This document shows, one piece after another, positions 16,761 to 24,320 of a DNA stretch of 45,750 bases. Source of the DNA: Eubacteriales bacterium (GTDB taxonomy: Bacteria > Bacillota > Clostridia > Lachnospirales > Lachnospiraceae); assembly GCA_030531555.1 (NCBI GenBank), contig JAUNNI010000017.1, positions 1 through 45,750 of the forward strand, read 5' to 3'. Position 1 is the first letter of the stretch. The number at the start of each line of letters is the position of its first letter. Below the pieces are notes generated by a model. The model did not search any database, was not told the DNA's origin, and saw only the letters and a list, made by a program, of their open reading frames with translations. The position numbers and the translations under genes were made by a program.

Positions 16761-18746
16761 CTAAGCATATTTTGCATCGAATTCTCGATTGGTACGAAGG
16801 ATTAATCCAACAATCACTGCCGCAAACACAGCAACTGCGATGAGTCCTGGTAAGAAGCCTGCTCCAAGAGCACCTGTTGTGATTAAAGTTCCCACCTGGA
16901 ATACCAGGAAGCCAACGGTGAATCCTGTGGCCAGCTGTAAACAGATCGCTCCTAAGAGCCATTTTCCGCTCTGTAATTCGGAATTCAAAGCACCTAATGC
17001 TGCAAAACAAGGTGGAGTGTAAAGGTTAAACATCAGATAAGCTAATGCAGCAACCTTTGTCAGTCCCATGACTGCTGCTACGGAATTGCCGCTGCCAATC
17101 AGTTCCAATTCTTCGGTATCAATAAAGTTGGTAATGGCATAAACTGTTGCGATGGTACCAACCACATTTTCTTTGGCGATAAATCCTGTGATTGCTGCCG
17201 CTGCCAGCTGCCAGGCTGCAACTCCAACCACTGGAACCAAGAGGACAGCGAATGGAGAGGAAATTGCTGCAAGGATGGATGTATGTTCCATTCCTTCTTC
17301 CACCACATGGAAATGAGTATCAAAGGACTGCATAATCTGAACAACGGTGTTACAAACAAGAATGATGGTACCTGCTTTGATAATGTAGGATTTTCCACGT
17401 TCTAACATGGAAGCTACTGCGAATTTCAAGCTTGGAACCTTGTATTCTGGAAGCTCAATGATGAAGAATGATTTTCTGTATTTCATTCCTGTGATTGCCT
17501 TGATCAGTAAAGCACCCAAAAGAATTAAAAGAATTCCAACAAAATACATGAGCGGGCCAACCCATTTGGCATCTTCAAAAAATGCGCCGGCAAATAAAGC
17601 GATTACCGGAAGCTTCGCACCACATGGCATATAAGTTGCCAGCATAGCGGAGCTTCTTCTTTCTCTTTCATTTCGAATGGTACGGCAAGCCATGATGGCA
17701 GGGATTCCACAACCGGTACCAATGATCATTGGAATTACGGTTTTTCCGGAAAGACCAACACGTTTAAAAATAGGGTCAAGTACAACGGTAGCACGTGACA
17801 TATAACCACAATCTTCCAATAAGGCAATTAAGAAATACATTACCATAACCAGTGGAAGGAAACCAACAACGGCACCAACACCACCGATAATACCATCCAC
17901 AAGCAATGCATATAAAAGTGGGTTTGCATCTGCCATCATCTCGCCAACCCAACCCTGGAAGGCTTCAATCCATCCAACCAGAATATCTGCAAGCCAGGTT
18001 CCGAGAGTGGACTGTGAGATATAAAATACCAGGAACATAATTCCGGCAAAAATCAAAAGACCAGATACCGGATGGGTTAAAACTGCATCGATGGCATCTC
18101 CTTTATTTTTCTCTTTGGTGAGAACCTTACGACTTTCCACCTCTTTTACGATTCCATTTACAAATTCAAATCGTTTGCGGTCTGCCTTTTCTACTTCCGC
18201 CTTATCATGAAGATTGATTTTCTCCTGAACATATGGCGCTTTCTGTGAACTTCCAGCTATTTCAACCGCTTTGCGAACCACCTCTGTCAAACCTTCACTG
18301 GATGTGGAGATTGTTTCAATAACTGGGCAACCTAATTTTTCTGCCAGTTTCTCTTTCTGGATTTTCGTTCCTTTTTTCTCATTGATATCACTTTTATTGA
18401 GAGCAACTACCACCGGAATTCCCAATTCCAGGAGCTGAGTGGTGAAAAATAAGCTTCGACTCAGATTCGTTGCATCCACAATATTGATAATGACATCCGG
18501 ATTCTCATTTTTTACATAGGCACTGGTAATACTTTCTTCAGAAGTAAATGGGGACATGGAATAAGCACCTGGAAGGTCAACCGCAATCACTTCCTGCCCT
18601 CCATTATAATATGTCTTTTTGATCATACTTTCTTTCCTGTCGACGGTAACACCCGCCCAGTTCCCGATTTTTTCTTTTCGACCAGTCAATGCGTTATACA
18701 TCGTGGTCTTTCCACTATTGGGATTCCCTGTCAACGCAATTCTCAT
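16761..18746 (-). CDS. feoB: Ferrous iron transport protein B
   Basis: GTP-driven Fe2+ importer of the cytoplasmic membrane. 661 residues. The N-terminal G domain shows G1 GNPNSGKTT (7-15), G3 DLPG (57-60) and G4 NKSD (117-120). A helical spacer domain follows to about residue 215. The C-terminal part has two Gate-like halves with many membrane helices: the first around VVGFLPLVMVMYFLIALLEDCGYMSRA and GTGCGIPAIMACRTI with its Cys, the second around FIAKENVVGTIATVY. The length is at the lower end for the family but all conserved blocks are present. The start follows AAGGAGGC. It sits between feoA and the Cys-rich small protein. An iron-type operator lies 40 nt upstream. Confidence 0.96.
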   Translation of the reverse strand: MRIALTGNPNSGKTTMYNALTGRKEKIGNWAGVTVDRKESMIKKTYYNGGQEVIAVDLPGAYSMSPFTSEESITSAYVKNENPDVIINIVDATNLSRSLFFTTQLLELGIPVVVALNKSDINEKKGTKIQKEKLAEKLGCPVIETISTSSEGLTEVVRKAVEIAGSSQKAPYVQEKINLHDKAEVEKADRKRFEFVNGIVKEVESRKVLTKEKNKGDAIDAVLTHPVSGLLIFAGIMFLVFYISQSTLGTWLADILVGWIEAFQGWVGEMMADANPLLYALLVDGIIGGVGAVVGFLPLVMVMYFLIALLEDCGYMSRATVVLDPIFKRVGLSGKTVIPMIIGTGCGIPAIMACRTIRNERERRSSAMLATYMPCGAKLPVIALFAGAFFEDAKWVGPLMYFVGILLILLGALLIKAITGMKYRKSFFIIELPEYKVPSLKFAVASMLERGKSYIIKAGTIILVCNTVVQIMQSFDTHFHVVEEGMEHTSILAAISSPFAVLLVPVVGVAAWQLAAAAITGFIAKENVVGTIATVYAITNFIDTEELELIGSGNSVAAVMGLTKVAALAYLMFNLYTPPCFAALGALNSELQSGKWLLGAICLQLATGFTVGFLVFQVGTLITTGALGAGFLPGLIAVAVFAAVIVGLILRTNREFDAKYA

Positions 18747-18786
18747 TTTATTGCCTCCTTATATTTCATTTGTTTAAACTTACTGT

Positions 18787-18804
18787 TGTTAGTTGTATCT
18801 AACA
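18787..18804. promoter_or_regulatory. Probable iron-repressor operator upstream of feoB
   Basis: TGTTAG-TTGTAT-CTAACA is a dyad with perfect 6-nt arms and a 6-nt spacer. The arms are identical to those of the operator in front of feoA at 19169-19186. The TTAG...CTAA form suggests a DtxR/IdeR-type metal repressor (inference); the repressor is not in the window. Confidence 0.7.
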
Positions 18805-18810
18805 TCAAGA

Positions 18811-18841
18811 GTAAAAAATAAAACTACTTTACTTCGTAGTT
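18811..18841 (-). terminator. Hairpin between feoA and feoB (possible attenuator)
   Basis: AACTAC/GTAGTT stem (18822-18827 with 18836-18841), read leftward, followed by the tail TTATTTTTTAC. It could partly stop transcription between feoA and feoB, with feoB also driven from a start near the second operator. Confidence 0.5.
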
Positions 18842-18859
18842 AACACTGCCAATCCCTTG

Positions 18860-19084
18860 CTAGATTTCAATCGCTCTGGCTAAGTCCATATCAATATTAT
18901 ATCTTGCGTCTTTCACAGAGATCACACAACTGTTTCTTTTCTGAGAAACGACCGTAATGCTTTCACCGCTATAACAGCCTAAAGAAAATAAAAAACTCTT
19001 TAACTCCTCATCGTCTGTGATGATTTCTTTCACGATATAATATTCTCCAATCTTTGCCTGTGACAAATCCATATTTCCTATCAT
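18860..19084 (-). CDS. feoA: FeoA family protein
   Basis: A 74-residue SH3-like protein (FeoA domain), a small cytosolic partner that modulates FeoB. The fold pattern is visible: LSQAKIGEYYIVKEI, then LFSLGCYSGESITVVSQ (the usual LxxLGxxPGxxIxV segment with the Pro replaced), then NSCVISVKDARYNIDMDLARAIEI. The start is ambiguous between the ATG at 19084 (AGGA 4 nt upstream) and that at 19072 (MDLSQ, preceded by AAAGGATGATAGGA); the second matches how most family members begin. The gene is transcribed leftward ahead of feoB from a promoter whose -10 overlaps the operator at 19169-19186. Confidence 0.9.
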   Translation of the reverse strand: MIGNMDLSQAKIGEYYIVKEIITDDEELKSFLFSLGCYSGESITVVSQKRNSCVISVKDARYNIDMDLARAIEI

Positions 19085-19168
19085 CCTTTCCTAAAATTGT
19101 AATGGATAAAAACAATGGCATACTTTCTTTCAAATTTCTACAACACAAAATTAGTTGTACTAAACATG

Positions 19169-19186
19169 TGTTAGTATTATCTAACA
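19169..19186. promoter_or_regulatory. Probable iron-repressor operator at the feoA promoter
   Basis: TGTTAG-TATTAT-CTAACA, same arms as the site before feoB. It covers the predicted feoA -10 hexamer. It is flanked by related half-elements TTAGTTGTACTAA (19151-19163) and, on the minus strand, TTAGTTGTATTAA (19197-19209), so several repressor dimers may bind. Confidence 0.75.
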
Positions 19187-19204
19187 AACACAAGTTTAAT
19201 ACAA
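19176..19204 (-). promoter_or_regulatory. Predicted feoA promoter
   Basis: On the minus strand TTGTAT (19199-19204), 17 nt, then GATAAT (19176-19181). The -10 lies inside the operator, so a metal-bound repressor would block polymerase. Confidence 0.6.
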
Positions 19205-19233
19205 CTAATTATTTCTGTCAATCTTTAATTTTG

Positions 19234-19279
19234 AAAAAATTTCACAAAATGTTTCTCCAAATTTTATTGTTTTGTGAAA
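19234..19279 (-). terminator. Terminator of the PrsW/RyR operon
   Basis: TTTCACAAAA / TTTTGTGAAA 10-bp stem (19270-19279 with 19240-19249), read leftward, followed by TTTTTT (19239-19234). The right arm overlaps the last codons of the transglutaminase gene. Confidence 0.8.
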
Positions 19280-21150
19280 ATCAAATTCCAAAAATCAGGT
19301 TTTTGCCAATACCAATACCTGGAACCATCAAGAGATTTCGAAGCAGAAAATCCTCCATTCTGAATCGACTTCACTGCCTTTTTATAAGCCGCCGCTGTTG
19401 CAAAATGAACCTCCTTCAGAGGCTTCTTCTGCTTTGCGAGAAGATTATCCAGTTTATCTGGTGTATAATCATCCAGTACATATTTATGCCATTTGAAATA
19501 ATTAAACTTGGTTCCCTTTGCGGTTGGCTGTTTCATATTGGTATAGTTATCTTTTGCTTTATGATCTTTGCTCATGGAGGAAGTTGTTTTCATACAATAG
19601 GTATGACTCGCATCCTTATTTTTTCCATCTGTATCAAGATCATCCCATGTAACATCAACCCAATATTTATCACCAGCCAATTGCACGCAATTCCAACCGT
19701 GGGCTCCCATATCTCCTGGTTTGCCGGCAACTCCTTTTACATAATCACATTTAATCCCTAATTCCTGCATAATCAGCTGGAAGGCTTTGGCATAACCGGC
19801 ACAAACGGCTCTTTTCTGTACCAGACATCCATAGGCAGAATAAATCAGCTCATCAAATGGGTCATGAATTGATTGTTTGCAAGATGCCAATCGATCATGA
19901 TCATAGATACAGTTGTTGCTGATGTAATCATGAACATACTCAATCTGCTCGATTTTGCTTTTTTTCTTTTTAGCTTCTTTGACGATTTTTTTCACTGCTT
20001 TATTGAGTTTTTGCTTCGCTGCTTTCTTATCTAAAGTTTGATTCCAATAAGAATAATTGGAAATCGTCAGAGTCATCGTATAGCTATCAAGCCCTCTATA
20101 ACTGGCATTGATTGCCCCACCATCAACCCAATAATATTTTGGATTTTCCAGATGGAAGGCATGAACGCCACACCAGATGGTATCCCAATTAAGAACAGGA
20201 GCTGCAATTTCAAAAGTTCCGCTCATATTTCCTTTTGGAACATCCTCTTTCAAGAAATTATAGACACACAATCCATTTAAATCCAGCTGGTTATAATAGA
20301 ATCCATCGTATTTTCTATAATCAGCAGCTGTCTTAACTACAACCGCTTTTAAACTCATTGGCGCAATAACCGTGGACAGAATTACAGCAGAAAGAAGGGT
20401 TGCAATGACAGTATCCTTCGCTGCTTTTTGGCGTATAATGATGACACCGATCACACAAAGAATCACTGTCACGATTTCATACAGATATCCTCCTTTCAAG
20501 GAAGCATAACGATTGAAAAAGCTGTAGATTGCATGAATAAGGATTGGTACAATCAGCTCATATGGAAGAGCAATTCCCTTTTCACCCTTTTCTTTCTTAG
20601 CAATACTTCTTTTATGCCACGTGGTATAAAAACATCCCATGATAACACCAAGGAACAAATGGGCTGGAATACAGGCAATTGCACGAAGTAAAACACTGCC
20701 GAAACCACCACTTTTAACATAGCGGAAGGCTTCCACAAGACCAAAGCCAAGATATAAGATAACAGCATAAACCATGCCATCAAAACTATAGTTAAAATTC
20801 TTGTTTTTATGGGTCAGAAGACATAAAACTATGGCCCTGATCATTTCTTCTATCAGTGCAAGCACCAAAGCACAAGCTAAGAAATGGGCGATTCGTACAC
20901 TCTCTGAACGATAGAACTGCAAACCATTTCCATCAAAGCTCATATATGGCAGAAAAAGCTGGTCCACTCCTCCTACCAAAACATGTTCCAGGACTGCAGC
21001 CATTGCATAGCAGATCATACCTGCTGCAAATAAAATGGCAAGTAAGGAAATCGGTTCTTTTTCAATGGTATCTTTTCTATAAATATAGATGCATAAGTAA
21101 GCAGTCATCACCAAAAGGATGATGGATGCCGGTATAGAGGTAAGATTCAT
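19264..21150 (-). CDS. PrsW-like intramembrane protease fused to an extracytoplasmic transglutaminase-like domain
   Basis: 628 residues. The N-terminal ~270 residues contain about eight membrane helices with PrsW-type motifs: a paired Glu (Glu101-Glu102 in LALIEEMIRA, where the usual Lys of EExxK is Arg), FGLVE with Glu140, His164 in IPAHLFLG and His206 in ILIHAIYSFF. PrsW members are glutamic-type intramembrane proteases, in Bacillus cleaving an anti-sigma factor. The C-terminal half has a transglutaminase-like Cys-His-Asp triad: Cys450 (RAVCAGYAKAFQ), His484 (GAHGWNCVQL) and Asp499 (YWVDVTWDD). The domain follows the last helix; its side of the membrane depends on helix number, but it is probably outside, where it could cut or link peptides. 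It is the second gene of an operon, 24 nt after the RyR gene, and ends in its own terminator. Confidence 0.85.
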   Translation of the reverse strand: MNLTSIPASIILLVMTAYLCIYIYRKDTIEKEPISLLAILFAAGMICYAMAAVLEHVLVGGVDQLFLPYMSFDGNGLQFYRSESVRIAHFLACALVLALIEEMIRAIVLCLLTHKNKNFNYSFDGMVYAVILYLGFGLVEAFRYVKSGGFGSVLLRAIACIPAHLFLGVIMGCFYTTWHKRSIAKKEKGEKGIALPYELIVPILIHAIYSFFNRYASLKGGYLYEIVTVILCVIGVIIIRQKAAKDTVIATLLSAVILSTVIAPMSLKAVVVKTAADYRKYDGFYYNQLDLNGLCVYNFLKEDVPKGNMSGTFEIAAPVLNWDTIWCGVHAFHLENPKYYWVDGGAINASYRGLDSYTMTLTISNYSYWNQTLDKKAAKQKLNKAVKKIVKEAKKKKSKIEQIEYVHDYISNNCIYDHDRLASCKQSIHDPFDELIYSAYGCLVQKRAVCAGYAKAFQLIMQELGIKCDYVKGVAGKPGDMGAHGWNCVQLAGDKYWVDVTWDDLDTDGKNKDASHTYCMKTTSSMSKDHKAKDNYTNMKQPTAKGTKFNYFKWHKYVLDDYTPDKLDNLLAKQKKPLKEVHFATAAAYKKAVKSIQNGGFSASKSLDGSRYWYWQKPDFWNLIFTKQ

Positions 21151-21174
21151 ATTTCCTTCCTTTCAATACTCCTT

Positions 21175-23256
21175 CTAATTTTCTTCCATCAGATTCTTGA
21201 TATTATTGATATCAAGCTGTTTAAAGTCAGATAGAACTTCCATCTTTGGTTTTTCTGTATTCTCACCTGCAGCCTTCCATTTCAAAAGAGCGTAGAAATA
21301 CTCTGCTTTTGCAACCGTAGATGCCAGAGGATAATAAACATCCCAACGTTCATCCAAAGCATCCCAATCTACCAGACAAGTATGAAGACCGCCAAAACCA
21401 TTCGGATCCAGCTCTTTTCTTACATATTTGCACGCTTTCTGTATGCGATTCAATGCTTCTTCGCCTTCTTCCAGAGAGAATGCTTCCTTTTCCAGACTAT
21501 TCACATCTTCTTCGATGGTCGCTAAGGCTTCATCCACACGCTTTTTGAATTCTTCCATAGGCATTGGAACCACACCCATGGAATAAGAAAATGCATTCCA
21601 ACGGATATGTTCCATCTGAGAAAGTTTTTCTAAAAGCAGCTCATTCTCATTCAAGATCTTTGTCATGACTTTCTTTGGATTCTTTTCCTTGGCATCGATT
21701 CCTGCTGCCTTATACATGGCTGGAATAAATGTTGCCGATGCATCACAGCTTAATCGGTTAGAATAGTCATTTTCATACCAGCTGGCCTCATAGAAGGCTT
21801 CCTGCTTTTTCAAATCATTTGGATAGAGGGACTTCGCTTTCCCTTTCACATAAACTTTATGGATTTCCTTTGCTCCAGCATCCAAAGTTCCTTCCCAGAG
21901 ATCGGTTGGGTCTGGAATTGAAATGGTAAGATCTGGTTGATCATAGAAAATGATTTCTCTCTTGGTGCAAGTGGCGATAACCATATCTTTGCGATAATTG
22001 CTGTTTTTTCTATTTCGGAAGAAACGGATTTGGGAAGCCACTTCCTGATTTTTCGCATCCTCTCCCATACAGATTGCAATATAATTGATGCTTTCCCTGC
22101 TCTCATGAAGAAGCTTGAAAAAGCTTTCCGAAAAGGCATCCATCTCTAAAAATTCTATTTCGTAATGAGCAAGCATTTCCTTGTGAATGGATAAAAATGC
22201 TCCCGCTTTGTCTCGATAATTCTTATCAATTACCTGAATTTTTGTCTTCTTTCCAACAAACTGGCTGTTGCGAATGAATTCGCAAAGGACACTCTGCCCC
22301 ACCTGACCAAAACCAAGAATCATGGCCGAGAAGGCATTGTTTGCTTCTCCATTTTCATCAAATGTTACAAGGTCCCAAGGTGCCACGGTCTTCACCAGCA
22401 TTTTAGCTGTCATATTTTTATAAGAACAGATATCTGCCTGGAGGTAATATCCATCTTTTTGTCTTCCCGTCAGGAAAGAAAATTCCTGCTCATCCTCACA
22501 GATAACCGTCATGGTCACATTCATATAATTCACATCTTTATGATCCATGCCCTTCAGAACTTTTTCCAGGAAACTCTTTGTTTTTGAATCATTTTCTCCG
22601 GAAGCAAATAACTTAATCACTTTCTGCTCTGTCTTATCGACTCCAAGTTTTTTCAGCCACTGGCCTTCTGGATCCACCTGATCATCTTCCCAGACAATCC
22701 CGCCCAGATTGTCGATTTTTTCCTGCATTTTATCACTTTGGCACTCTCCGATAAATACAGGATAAATATCATTATCCTTACAGATTTTTTCTGCAAGCTT
22801 AAGCTGGGTCGCATTGTTCGGATAAAATACAACGATTTCTCTTCTCCAGCCAATCACCTTTCCACGAAGGAAACGGATAAAACGTTTTCCAAGCGCTCCC
22901 AACACCACCGCAGCGGTAAAATACATGGCAGACAGCACAGCAAGCCAATAGAAGACCTGCATCCACGCACGCTCTGCAAACCATGGAGCACTACTCATTA
23001 AAGAAGAATAAGAATCACTTCCCTTAAACATGGAAATCGTATCACTAACCGCCTGAATGGCCACGATAAACATTTCTCCAGCGGAATGAATCCCGGTTCC
23101 ATAACCAAGACCATAGAATATCAGTCCAACAAAACCTGCAAAAACAACGGCACAACTATTAAACTTTCGCAGTTCCTTTGGCTTTAAAATCAACGTTAAT
23201 GCCATGGCCAGCATCAATGCAAAGGTTGCTAATAACGTTAAAATCGGATATGTCAT
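21175..23256 (-). CDS. Membrane protein with TrkA-N-like Rossmann and RyR-type domains
   Basis: 693 residues from the ATG at 23256, which has AAAGGA 8 nt upstream; an ATG three codons earlier sits directly on the Shine-Dalgarno. Three hydrophobic segments occupy the first ~135 residues, with a short helix between the second and third; no TVGYG potassium filter is present. A first alpha/beta domain follows (REIVVFYPNNATQLKLAEKI), then a Rossmann core with GFGQVGQSV (about residues 315-323 from the earlier ATG), as in TrkA-N/RCK regulators. Near the C-terminus MEHIRWNAFSYSMGVVP and, ~80 residues on, GGLHTCLVDWDALDERW match the two halves of bacterial RyR domains, proposed ligand sensors. The product may be a ligand-gated membrane channel or regulator (inference). 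It leads an operon with the PrsW-transglutaminase gene and is divergent from an HTH regulator. Confidence 0.8.
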   Translation of the reverse strand: MTYPILTLLATFALMLAMALTLILKPKELRKFNSCAVVFAGFVGLIFYGLGYGTGIHSAGEMFIVAIQAVSDTISMFKGSDSYSSLMSSAPWFAERAWMQVFYWLAVLSAMYFTAAVVLGALGKRFIRFLRGKVIGWRREIVVFYPNNATQLKLAEKICKDNDIYPVFIGECQSDKMQEKIDNLGGIVWEDDQVDPEGQWLKKLGVDKTEQKVIKLFASGENDSKTKSFLEKVLKGMDHKDVNYMNVTMTVICEDEQEFSFLTGRQKDGYYLQADICSYKNMTAKMLVKTVAPWDLVTFDENGEANNAFSAMILGFGQVGQSVLCEFIRNSQFVGKKTKIQVIDKNYRDKAGAFLSIHKEMLAHYEIEFLEMDAFSESFFKLLHESRESINYIAICMGEDAKNQEVASQIRFFRNRKNSNYRKDMVIATCTKREIIFYDQPDLTISIPDPTDLWEGTLDAGAKEIHKVYVKGKAKSLYPNDLKKQEAFYEASWYENDYSNRLSCDASATFIPAMYKAAGIDAKEKNPKKVMTKILNENELLLEKLSQMEHIRWNAFSYSMGVVPMPMEEFKKRVDEALATIEEDVNSLEKEAFSLEEGEEALNRIQKACKYVRKELDPNGFGGLHTCLVDWDALDERWDVYYPLASTVAKAEYFYALLKWKAAGENTEKPKMEVLSDFKQLDINNIKNLMEEN

Positions 23257-23339
23257 ATTTTCCATCCTTTCTCTGTCTCATTCTTATCATTGATAGGAAT
23301 CTCTTCCCTAGATTCTACCACAGATTACCACAATGTTTC

Positions 23340-23368
23340 TTGTGATATTCCTACAAACACAGTATAAT
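23340..23368 (+). promoter_or_regulatory. Predicted promoter of the HTH regulator
   Basis: TTGTGA (23340-23345), 17 nt, TATAAT (23363-23368). The -35 overlaps the right arm of a small dyad CACAATGTTTCTTGTG (23329-23344), a candidate operator. Confidence 0.65.
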
Positions 23369-23389
23369 AAAATAACAACATATTGACAA
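23361..23389 (-). promoter_or_regulatory. Predicted promoter of the RyR/PrsW operon
   Basis: On the minus strand TTGTCA (23384-23389), 17 nt, TATACT (23361-23366). Its -10 shares bases 23363-23366 with the opposite promoter, so the two starts should exclude each other. Confidence 0.65.
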
Positions 23390-23417
23390 TAAAAATAACC
23401 CATAAGGAGTGATATAT

Positions 23418-23939
23418 TTGGGCAAAAAATCTACCCGTGAGAACAAAAACATCTATCAGATTAGCAGAGAATATCAGGGCTTAACCAGAGAAAAAGCCAG
23501 TGATTTGATGGTTGGCGTTTCTCCTGCTCGTATCGAAAAAATTGAATATGAAACACTAACACCAGCCCCTTATGATGTGGTACAGATGGCGGAAGCTTAC
23601 AAAAGACCGGATTTATGCAATTATTATTGTTCTCATCAGTGTGAAATCGGAGAAAAATACGTTCCAGAAATTGAAATTGCGGATCTTTCCAGTATTATTT
23701 TGGAAACCATCGCCAGTTTAGATGAAATCAATCCACTGACAGGAAGGCTGATTCAAATCACCCGAGATGGTAAGATTACCGACGATGAGATTAAGGATTT
23801 TGCTTTAATCAGCAGCAAATTGGATGAGATTTCTCTCGCCATCAATGCGCTGAATTTATGGGTGGATAAAACTGCTGTTGAACATAAACTTAACAGAGAG
23901 CTTCTCGCTCTGGAAAAAGAAAAATTGAAGAAAAAATAA
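23418..23939 (+). CDS. Helix-turn-helix (XRE-like) transcriptional regulator
   Basis: 173 residues from TTG at 23418, chosen because AAGGAG lies 7 nt upstream; a GTG at 23409 lies inside the Shine-Dalgarno. The N-terminal ~60 residues read as an XRE-type helix-turn-helix (YQISREYQGLTREKASDLMVGVSPARIEKIEY). A short Cys/His-containing stretch follows (LCNYYCSHQCEIG), then a helical C-terminal part (LTGRLIQITRDGKITDDEIKDFALISSKLDEI) with a Lys-rich tail. The Cys-His-Cys set could bind metal or respond to redox state (inference). It faces the RyR/PrsW operon with overlapping promoters, so it most likely controls that operon and itself. Confidence 0.8.
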   Translation: MGKKSTRENKNIYQISREYQGLTREKASDLMVGVSPARIEKIEYETLTPAPYDVVQMAEAYKRPDLCNYYCSHQCEIGEKYVPEIEIADLSSIILETIASLDEINPLTGRLIQITRDGKITDDEIKDFALISSKLDEISLAINALNLWVDKTAVEHKLNRELLALEKEKLKKK

Positions 23940-23942
23940 AAA

Positions 23943-23975
23943 GCGACTTTCGAATGTCCCTGAAAATCGCTAAAA
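23943..23975 (+). repeat. Dispersed intergenic repeat, copy 2 (partial)
   Basis: GCGACTTTCGAATGTCCC followed by TGAAAATCGCTAAAA; 32 of 33 nt match 8571-8603. It starts 3 nt after the HTH gene stop and lacks the leading AAAAAGGGG segment of copy 1. Confidence 0.75.
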
Positions 23976-23982
23976 CTGACCG

Positions 23983-24030
23983 AAAGGGTAAGAGATTTTT
24001 AATTACAAGAATCCCTTATCCTTTTATATT
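23983..24030 (+). terminator. Terminator after the HTH gene
   Basis: Arms 23983-23997 and 24010-24024 pair over 14 of 15 positions (one G-T pair, one mismatch) and are followed by TTATATTAT. The remainder of 24031-24320 holds only the Ig-like remnant at 24077-24181 and no other gene that I can see. Confidence 0.6.
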
Positions 24031-24076
24031 ATCATGCCCGGCTAAAAAGTGAACGTACGGTTATAATAAATCTGTT

Positions 24077-24181
24077 CTATCTCACTCTTACATGGATTTT
24101 CACTTTTTTCGTAGCTGCCTTATATTTGCTGCTTTCCGCCGCTTTCACTTCCTCAGAAACTACAAATTCTAAGGAATGCAT
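24077..24181 (-). pseudogene. 34-codon remnant resembling the end of an Ig-like surface domain
   Basis: The short frame starts MHSLEFVVSEEVKAAESS and ends SKYKAATKKVKIHVRVR, with AAGGAG upstream. The stretch KYKAATKKVKIHV resembles the last strand of bacterial Ig-like domains, such as DYKAAIQRITVTV near residue 2312-2324 of the giant protein at 38421-45683. It could be a degraded piece of a surface-protein gene or a real small peptide; the RBS makes translation possible. Confidence 0.45.
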
Positions 24182-24320
24182 AGCATAATCTCCTTTCTTT
24201 CTAGAAAATATTTTGATGATGTTTTATAATATGATTATCCATTTCAATCGAGAACTCCATATTGTTCTTGATGAGAGATGCGAGCTGTATTTTATTTAAA
24301 CAGGAAAGGAAGTGTATCCT

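Noticed and set aside
19054-19761. A 235-codon rightward frame
   Set aside because: It crosses the feoA promoter, an operon terminator and the antisense of the transglutaminase domain; low-complexity composition.
21175-23256. A true potassium channel
   Set aside because: Although the layout resembles membrane helices plus RCK, no TVGYG-like selectivity filter is present between the helices.
1-23939. A single defence island joining Cas9, the TIR operon and the RyR operon
   Set aside because: Metabolic, transport and iron genes separate them, they have independent promoters and terminators, and no integrase, recombinase or att-like repeats were seen.
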